Shown here piece after piece: positions 57,421 to 64,000 of a DNA stretch of 64,000 nt. Each line of letters begins with the position of its first letter. The stretch's first letter is position 1. A model generated the notes under the pieces. That model made no database searches and was not told the origin of the DNA. It saw nothing but the letters and a program-made list of their open reading frames with translations. Origin of the DNA: Tolypeutes matacus (taxonomy: Eukaryota > Chordata > Mammalia > Cingulata > Chlamyphoridae); contig JAKSZT010054458.1 in assembly GCA_026826555.1 (NCBI GenBank), forward strand, positions 3,457,321 to 3,521,320. Reading direction: 5' to 3'. Position numbers and translations under genes: made by a program.

Positions 57421-58980
57421 TAGATTCTGAGAGAGGAATTTGCATGCAAGAGTTTTGCTGGAAAGTGTTCTTGGGAACAATGCCAGTAAGAGTGACGAAA
57501 GAAGAGTTGTACAGACAGAGGAGTTTGTACTACGATGCAGTTGCAACAGAGGCTTCAGCTGACCCTACAGGAAGCCTAGGTTCTAGAATGGCCCTTAAGG
57601 GCTTTTCCAAACTGATACAAGGAAGTTTGATCTATGTTACTCCTCATTTGCCAATCATTAGGTGCAGGAAGCAGCTACATTCTGATGAAGGTGTTTCCTA
57701 GAGAGGGGCACTGCTGTGAGCAGTCAGCAGTCATTATTCCCAGGAACTGAGGTAATGAACGCTTCTTGGAAGGTGTATCTACAGGGTGCACAACCATATC
57801 CATTACCATCAACCACTTATACCATTCAGATGCTCTAGCTTATTAGGTTAAGTTTCACCCATCTAGGAAATGCTTCTCCAGGACTCTGCTTAGTAGATTG
57901 TTATGGAGTAAATCTATAAGTGGAAGGTTAGTGTCTACAAACCTCAGCCCTGTTATCAGTGACACTTACTACAAACTTAATATCAAATTTGGGCAGAAGA
58001 GTACTAAGATACCCAAGCGGACCACCCAAAGGAAAAACATTTTCTTCCCTACAATAAAGTACAACCCCGGCCTCATCATTATCCTCATTATTATCTGAGG
58101 ATAATGTCAATTACCTCTGCCAGGATGGCAAACTAGTGATCTCTTAGCATGAAGAGTCCATGGCATCTGTAGCTTAAAGTTGAGATTGCATATCTTTCTC
58201 AGACACCTTCCACTCTGGTAACTTGGCCCTTTACCTGCATAAAGCCTAATTTCTGGGGAAAAAGAAATTATACATTTTTTACATTGATAACAGGAAGTAA
58301 CAGTAGAGCTAGTCCTACTTTTGATGCTTGAATTCTGGAATGATGCACTCTATTTATAGTGCCATATAATCATTATTGAGTTAAGATATGTATCATATCC
58401 TGTGGGATGACACCACATTATTGTAGAGTTGGGTTCAACAGGATGGCACCTTGCTAAATCTCCTATAGGCTGTTCTATCACCCTATCAAGCTAGAAATGC
58501 ATTGGGCAGCACAGGATAAGCCCATAACTGTGTTCACATCCTTTGGTGTAAAGTGGATAACTTGGTACAAGGCAATTATATGTTAGACTCCACATTGGTG
58601 GATCATGCACTCTATATGGCTTCAGATAGTGTTTCTAATTGAAATCTTAAGAAGAGAAAAGGAAAATCCCTATTTGGAATATTTTTCTCTTACTTAAGCT
58701 TGGAAGCAACTGAATTTCTGATCTTTTCTCACCACAAATGCCTTTAGTACAATAATCTTTTCCATGCCATATAGCCCAGGTAGCATACCATAGCCCAAAC
58801 CTGTTCTTGAGGCTTTTCAATTTTGAGCCCATTTAAAAATTGGCAAATTTCATGTCACCCAGTAAATATATTGGAACATTATTCTCAAGTCCTATTGACA
58901 TGATATTTGGTAGCAGATGAGTAATAGTATATGTAGTATTTTATTTATGCAGTAATTTATTGTATCCTTTATTTATAAGG
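57421..58980. other. Higher-complexity block, probable ancient retroelement interior
   Basis: Base composition is more balanced than in the surroundings. Its wording (for example GGTGCAGGAAGCAGCTACATTC, TTTGGTGTAAAGTGGATAAC) reads like a widely dispersed ancient mammalian repeat. It abuts MaLR-like DNA downstream. Only short frames remain on either strand. Family and orientation unresolved. Confidence 0.4.
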
Positions 58981-59565
58981 GATAATCTAGAATGCCCAAA
59001 ATCACTGAATCATTAAAAATAAGTTCCCTTATGTGGCAAAGCATTGAATTTTCTGCTCCATTTTTCAGGGAGAGGGCTGCCACCCTGGTGGTCAGTGAAG
59101 GTGGAGCCTTCACCACAGTGTTCAGTGAGTACATGGCTGCTGTGCAAGCACTTGAAAGGAGTGAGCTTGCCACTCCATCAGGCCCAGAGGACAAAATATT
59201 GATCCATTTATAACTCTCAGATTTTGAAATCTAATGGAGTTCACCCTGCTGGGTTTTGGAATTGTTTGAGACATATGACCCTGTTTCCTTTCCAATCTCT
59301 CCCTTCTTGAATGGGAATGTCTATGTTCTGCCTGTCCCTCCACTGTATAAAGGAAGCAGATAACTTGCTCTACAGGCTTCCCAGGCTCACACATAGCGGA
59401 ACTGTGCCCCGGGTTGGACGACAGCCATTACAAATTTTGATGAGACTTGTACTTAGGATTATTTCTGAAATGACTTAATTAAGGCTTTTGGGATATTTTG
59501 ATGGAATGGATATATTTTGCATGTTGAAAAAACATGTCTTTTGTAGGTCCAGAGGGTAGGCTATG
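58981..59565 (+). mobile_element. MaLR-like internal region, 3' part
   Basis: It has CCAATCTCTCCCTTCTTGAATG, GGAAGCAGATAACTTG and GATATATTTTGCATGTTG, ending in CCAGAGGGTAGGCTATGG directly before an LTR. This is the arrangement of MaLR interiors. A 73-codon open stretch (58992-59213) is probably a gag remnant. Confidence 0.55.
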
Positions 59566-60024
59566 GAGGGTATGAGCTATGTAACCCCAGAAAAAACATC
59601 TTCTTAAACTTAATCCATTTCTGTGGGTGTGAACCCATTGTCATAGGACCTCTTGATGATGTTACTTTGGTTAAGGTGTGGCCCAATTCAATCAGAATGG
59701 ATCTTAATTAAATTACTGGAGTACTTTATAAGCAGAATGAAATTCAGACAGAGTGAGAAAAAGTCACAGGAAGCAAGAAACTTAAGGTCAATGGAAACCA
59801 GAAGAGAAGGGAGAGACCAGGAGAGGCTGCCATGTACATCGGTATGTGACAAATGAGGCAATGACCAAAGGGTACCAGCAGGCAGCCCCAAAGAGCTGGT
59901 CTTTGGGAAGAAAGCATTGCCTTGATGATGCCTTGGAACTTTTTCCTCGTCTCAAAACCATGAGCCATTAAATTCTGATTGCACAGCATTTTCTTGATCA
60001 TCCCAGAAAACTAAAACATCTTCT
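59566..60024 (+). mobile_element. MaLR-like LTR, copy 2
   Basis: It matches 3709-4178 and 62597-63055: AACCCCAGAAAAAACATCTTC, CTTAATCCATTTCTGTGGG, GGTGTGGCCCAATTCAATCAG, GAAATTCAGACAGAG, GCCATTAAATTC and CAGAAAACTAAAACA. Confidence 0.72.
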
Positions 60025-61592
60025 TAGTGGATTTTAAATAGATGTTTTTGTTTAAAATATAGAAAATAAGGTAGGGACTATAAACATCTGAGACATTAAG
60101 GACACAGGAGCCAAGTAAACCTCACTTGTCATGTTAAAGAATTTGGCCATGCTTGTAATAATAATTGAAATCATTTAAATATTTTCAACAGGAAAATGAA
60201 AAATGTGAAATGTGTAGAATATATTGTTTACATTTTCTTAATCGAACTAATTATTAATTTTTATTTATTTTAGTTCTATAATAATTAAAAATAAAGAAAG
60301 TGTGGATCAAGAATTCTAAAACAAAATTACTGAAGATGCTTAACAATAATTAATTGGAAAATAAACATCTTCTTTAAAAATACATCATGTTACTTACTTT
60401 ATGCTGTTTTTATTTTTTACTCCACATCTTTTACTTTTATCTTCTTATGCTCCTTTGCTCTTTGTCCAAACAATTACAAATGGTAAAAGAACTGCCTTAT
60501 CCATCAAATGTTGAAGTTATACCTGGGTTATTGTAAAAGAAAATGATAGTTGATTCTTCTTTTTAAGAAGATCTGAAATTCCTTGGTTGTTGAAATCATG
60601 TTATCTCACACTTGAGATAATTCTCACATGAATACGAATGAAAAAAATATACATATGAAGATTTAATATGAATAAGTTTTGCTGATCTAATGCAATCTTG
60701 AAGATTAATATAAATAAATTTTGCAAATAGATCAAATTTTACTAAATGTCTTGAATTGTATTGTGTCTGTTTGCTAGTTTTCCAAGGGTTTTATTTTGAG
60801 GTCTTATTTTAATATTTAAGATAAATAGTTTACTAAACACTATGTTGGCTTGCATTAATCAGAATGGATAAACCTCATTTTGAAATTTGGATTTGATAAA
60901 TTATAATCTGTCATCTACTTTTTTTCCTCCAAATGAAATACCCAAATGTACTTCTTAATATTAAACAAAACAATTTTGATAGCATTACTTTGACTGTGAT
61001 ATTTCTTTTGTACATGTTATGTTTATTTTACTGGTTTTGTAATCCATTTACCTATGCAAAAAATGACAGCTAATCCTTTATTTTACATGAGTGGAAAATA
61101 ATTCTCCGACAGTTTATTTTACTCTTCTTCTATTAAGAGGATAGACTGATAGAGTAATCTAATTTCAGTACTTAGCTTTAAAATTATATTTAATCATTGA
61201 TTTCTGGCAATTTTGTTCTACATAATAATGGAACATTGATTAATTATGAGGTTGAACATATCATCCTCTCCAGCATGCAGAAGCAAGGATATTATTCCTT
61301 AATAATTTACTTTTTAAAGTTTTGATGACAGAGAAATATTTTACTGAGCTAAAAGGTCTAATAAAACCTTGTGGGAAATTATTTTACAGTTGAAAAATTT
61401 CCTCCAAAAAAGTGTGTGCTCTGTTGTCTGTACATCAAGGATGGTAAAGGATTAACTGGTCAGAATTCTTTTATTCTTTCAGAGTTCATTGAGATACTGT
61501 TTTCTATCATCACTAGCAAATCACAAAACTTTTTTAAAGGTACAAAGAAGGGAGAGAAGGCTTGCTATATTTCTTAGAAGTATGTTGGTATT
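60025..61592. other. AT-rich DNA, nothing recognised
   Basis: No gene or repeat landmark that I can support. 61371-61577 holds a 68-codon open stretch without motif. Confidence 0.4.
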
Positions 61593-61676
61593 TCTAAAGC
61601 AAATCATTTTTTTTTTAAACTCCACTTCTTTGAAACACAGCATTTATTTATCAGCTTTATCTGAATGCTCGTATTT
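61593..61676 (+). repeat. 84 bp duplicated segment, copy A
   Basis: Nearly identical to 63385-63468, with two substitutions over 84 bases. It starts TCTAAAGCAAATCA and ends GAATGCTCGTATTT. Flanks are unrelated. Confidence 0.9.
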
Positions 61677-62596
61677 TTCTGTGAGGATAAAGTTTAGTCT
61701 TTTCAAAAATTGCAGATATTCTTTTTGGAAATAACAGAACTTGTAGGTGTAAAAGAAAGAGAATGAGGAGGCCAGGAATAACAGGCTGGGCTGAGATATA
61801 AAAGCCCGTTTCTCTACCCAGTTCATTTGATTCCTTCCCTATAGGGTCAGGCCCTAAAGTTGGATGCCTATTTCGATGCTCTAACTTGAAATACTACATT
61901 TATGGTACAGAACTTTTCCATGCTGCATAATATTTTTTACCTGTGTATTATAGTTTATTTTTCAAATAATTTCAACATTTAAGCAACCAAATGAAATTTA
62001 CATATAGTGAAATTTAGGTTTATTTAATAGTTCTATTTTCTTCTTCTTTATTATTTTTTGCTTATAAAACTTTCTGGATTTCTGTTATCATTTGTTCAGA
62101 CTCCAGGCATGGACAAGTAAAATAAAGTGAGGAGAAAAATATATAAGTAAAATTTTCTTAGCTTATGTAAGCAGAAAAATCAAGTATTCAAGTAAAAGCT
62201 AGAATACTTGGGAAAACTATTGCTCTCTATAAAATCTCACTTCAAAGTATTTAAGTTCCAATGCCATTTGGTTTTCTATATAATACTAAATATTTTGAAT
62301 CTTTATAAATTCATGATACGCCTTGTTGGATTTTCTCCCAATTAATTTCAAATCGTGCAACCAGGCATTATATAATGAAGAGCCATGCTCTTAATATTTA
62401 GTCTAGAGAATAAAGATGTTTGTTTTTAAGAAATATCTCTCTGATTAAGCAAATTAATTTCTAGGATTCTTTTCTTAAGGTTACAAATCTAGTAACGTAA
62501 AACTATTAAGTACAAGGTTACTTTTTTTGTAAAACTATGTAGACTAGAACATATTGAGAATATAAATTTCCTACTTTTGGTTAAATAATTAGGATA
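61677..62596. other. AT-rich DNA, nothing recognised
   Basis: No gene or repeat landmark that I can support. Confidence 0.4.
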
Positions 62597-63055
62597 TTTT
62601 GAAGTTGTATGAACTCCAGAAAACTATGTTCTTAAAGTTAATCTATTTCTGTGGGTGTGGACCCATTAGGATCTTTTGGTGAGTAGAACCTTAACTTAAG
62701 ATGTCACCCACCTCATTCAGGATGGGTCTAATCCTGTTACTGGAGTGTTATAAGAGAATGAAATTTGGACAAAGAAAAAGTCACAGATGCAAGAATCTGA
62801 AAACAACAAAACCCAGTATAGAAAGGAGAGACCTGCAGATGACACCACGTGCCTTGCCGTATGACAGAGGAGTCCAGGATTGCCAGCAACTACGATTTGG
62901 AAAAAAAATATCACCTGATAATGCCTTGATTTGGACATTCTTCACAGCTTCAGAACTGTAAGCTTGTAAGTTAATAAATTCCCATAGTTAAAGTCAACAT
63001 ATTTTATGGTATCTGCATTTCTGCAGCCTAGAAAACTTAAACAAGTAAGTTATGA
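62597..63055 (+). mobile_element. MaLR-like LTR, copy 3
   Basis: It matches copies 1 and 2: ACTCCAGAAAACTATGTTCTT, ATTTCTGTGGGTGTGGACCC, CACCTCATTCAGGATGGG, GCCTTGCCGTATGACAGAGG, AATAAATTCCCATAG and CTAGAAAACTTAAAC. Confidence 0.72.
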
Positions 63056-63384
63056 TAAATTATTTTGATACAGTCATCAATACTTAAATAGGGATTTTTC
63101 ACATGAAAAGACTATAAAATATTGTTATGTGAAGTGTTTCAAGTGAATATGAACATTACTAGACATTTAAAAAATAAAAAACTCATGCTTTTAATTGTGT
63201 CTTTACTGCAATAATCTAGACTGATACTTTGAAATGTAAGTTTTATTCTGGGCATGGCACTTTAAATTTTTTGATAGGTCGTGAATGATTTTTTTTTCTA
63301 TATATTTTGAATATATACAAGAAATAATTGTTCCTTTCACAATGAGAAAAAATATGGTCTTCCTTTTTAATATATTTTTTCATC

Positions 63385-63468
63385 TCTAAAGCAAATCATT
63401 TTTTTTTAAAACTCCACTTCTTTGAAACACAGTATTTATTTATCAGCTTTATCTGAATGCTCGTATTT
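63385..63468 (+). repeat. 84 bp duplicated segment, copy B
   Basis: Direct-orientation partner of 61593-61676, 1.8 kb away. Confidence 0.9.
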
Positions 63469-63595
63469 GAGAAAATTCTCTACAGTATCTATTGCTATAG
63501 ATATAATACACAACATATGCAATGAGAATATTTTAATTTAGCACACATAGTTTGAATATTGTGGTATTAAATTGACAAGAGATGAGCTGTGTCTG

Positions 63596-64000
63596 CAGTA
63601 CTTTTCTGTTACTGCTGTAGCAAAATGCCACAAAATTTGTGGCTTTAAAAAATAAAACTTATTAACTTATAGTTCTGTAAATTAGAAATCCAATATGAGT
63701 AATCACTGGGCTAAAATTAAAGTGTCTGCATGACAGTGGTACTTTAAGGATACTCTGGCGGAGAATTTATTTTCTTGCCTTTCAGCTTCTTGAGCAAGCA
63801 TTCTTAATCTTTTTTGTTCCATGGAACCCTTTGCCAATCAGATAAAACCACGGATCCCTTACTAAGTCCACATTATACTGTGTATTATTTACTAAATATA
63901 TCACACTCCCATCAATGTATGCCCACAAGAATTGTTTTTTTTTGAATTTCAATTCAAGTTCACAGACCCTTCGTTAAGAAGCCCTGTTCTAGAAGTCACT
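63596..64000 (-). mobile_element. MaLR (MLT1-like) LTR, antisense, split by a DNA transposon
   Basis: The plus strand has GTTACTGCTGTAGCAAAATG, TGCCACAAAATTTGTGGC, TAGTTCTGTAAATTAGAAATC and CTCTGGCGGAGAATTTATTTTC, the antisense wording of an MLT1-type LTR end. It stops at about 63794, and TTCTAGAAGTCACT after 63986 continues it to the window end. Confidence 0.6.
63795..63986. mobile_element. Non-autonomous hAT-type DNA transposon
   Basis: The left end CAAGCATTCTTAATC and the reverse complement of the right end, CAGGGCTTCTTAACG, form imperfect terminal inverted repeats. TTCTTGAG (63787-63794) and TTCTAGAA (63987-63994) fit an 8 bp target duplication with two changes, as in hAT elements. It is 192 bp, has no transposase, and is presumably moved in trans by an ancient Charlie-like source. 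Confidence 0.65.

Noticed and set aside
58992..59213. A host exon within 58981-59565
   Set aside because: The block leads directly into a MaLR-type LTR with the wording of MaLR interiors, and frames exist on both strands at similar length.
1..64000. A previously undescribed multi-gene system
   Set aside because: No cluster of host or accessory genes exists; all coding traces belong to L1 or ERVL. The novel candidates are repeat structures, listed as findings.

Overview
The window is repeat-dominated mammalian intergenic DNA, almost certainly from an armadillo (Dasypus or a close relative). The diagnostic feature is five tRNA-Ala-derived SINEs of the DAS type (20493-20678 on +; 49982-50081, 50240-50416, 53839-54019 and 55189-55287 on -). 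DAS-SINEs are described from the nine-banded armadillo. I found no host protein-coding gene, rRNA, tRNA gene or CRISPR array, and no promoter that looks like a host promoter. Every long readable frame belongs to a LINE-1 (L1) or an endogenous retrovirus.

Layout. 1-2868: 5' part of an L1 on -, with an ORF1 broken by one in-frame stop and a CpG-rich 5'UTR. 3009-4985: 5' half of an old ERVL provirus (+) split by a MaLR-like LTR. 4985-19165: a pile of L1 DNA on +, best read as one old L1 (about 5255-18785) interrupted by two younger 5'-truncated L1s, an LTR-like repeat and three copies of an L1-tailed non-autonomous repeat; a 560 bp stretch near its 3' end is inverted. 19166-31925: an L1 on - that contains a DAS SINE, a second LTR and an LTR-like repeat which is itself split by a complete ERVL provirus (22210-28787, + strand). 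31925-35085: L1 3' ends and a solo LTR. 35750-48098: an L1 on - split by a second near full-length L1 on - (36736-42895); the outer L1 also carries a class II-like solo LTR and ends in a 5'UTR made of about nine 110 bp tandem monomers. 48100-64000: AT-rich, mostly unassigned DNA with four SINEs, one TATC microsatellite, an antisense LTR, MaLR-type LTRs, a short hAT-type DNA transposon and a discrete 84 bp duplication.

The elements do not work together as a system. Their shared story is layered insertion: L1 machinery supplied the mobilisation of the SINEs and apparently of the L1-tailed repeats, and the nesting order gives a relative chronology. All L1 and ERVL reading frames I can follow are interrupted. 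Boundaries of repeats are estimates by eye (often +/- 20 bp or more), and family names beyond L1, ERVL, MaLR, DAS and hAT are deliberately not given because no library search could be run.
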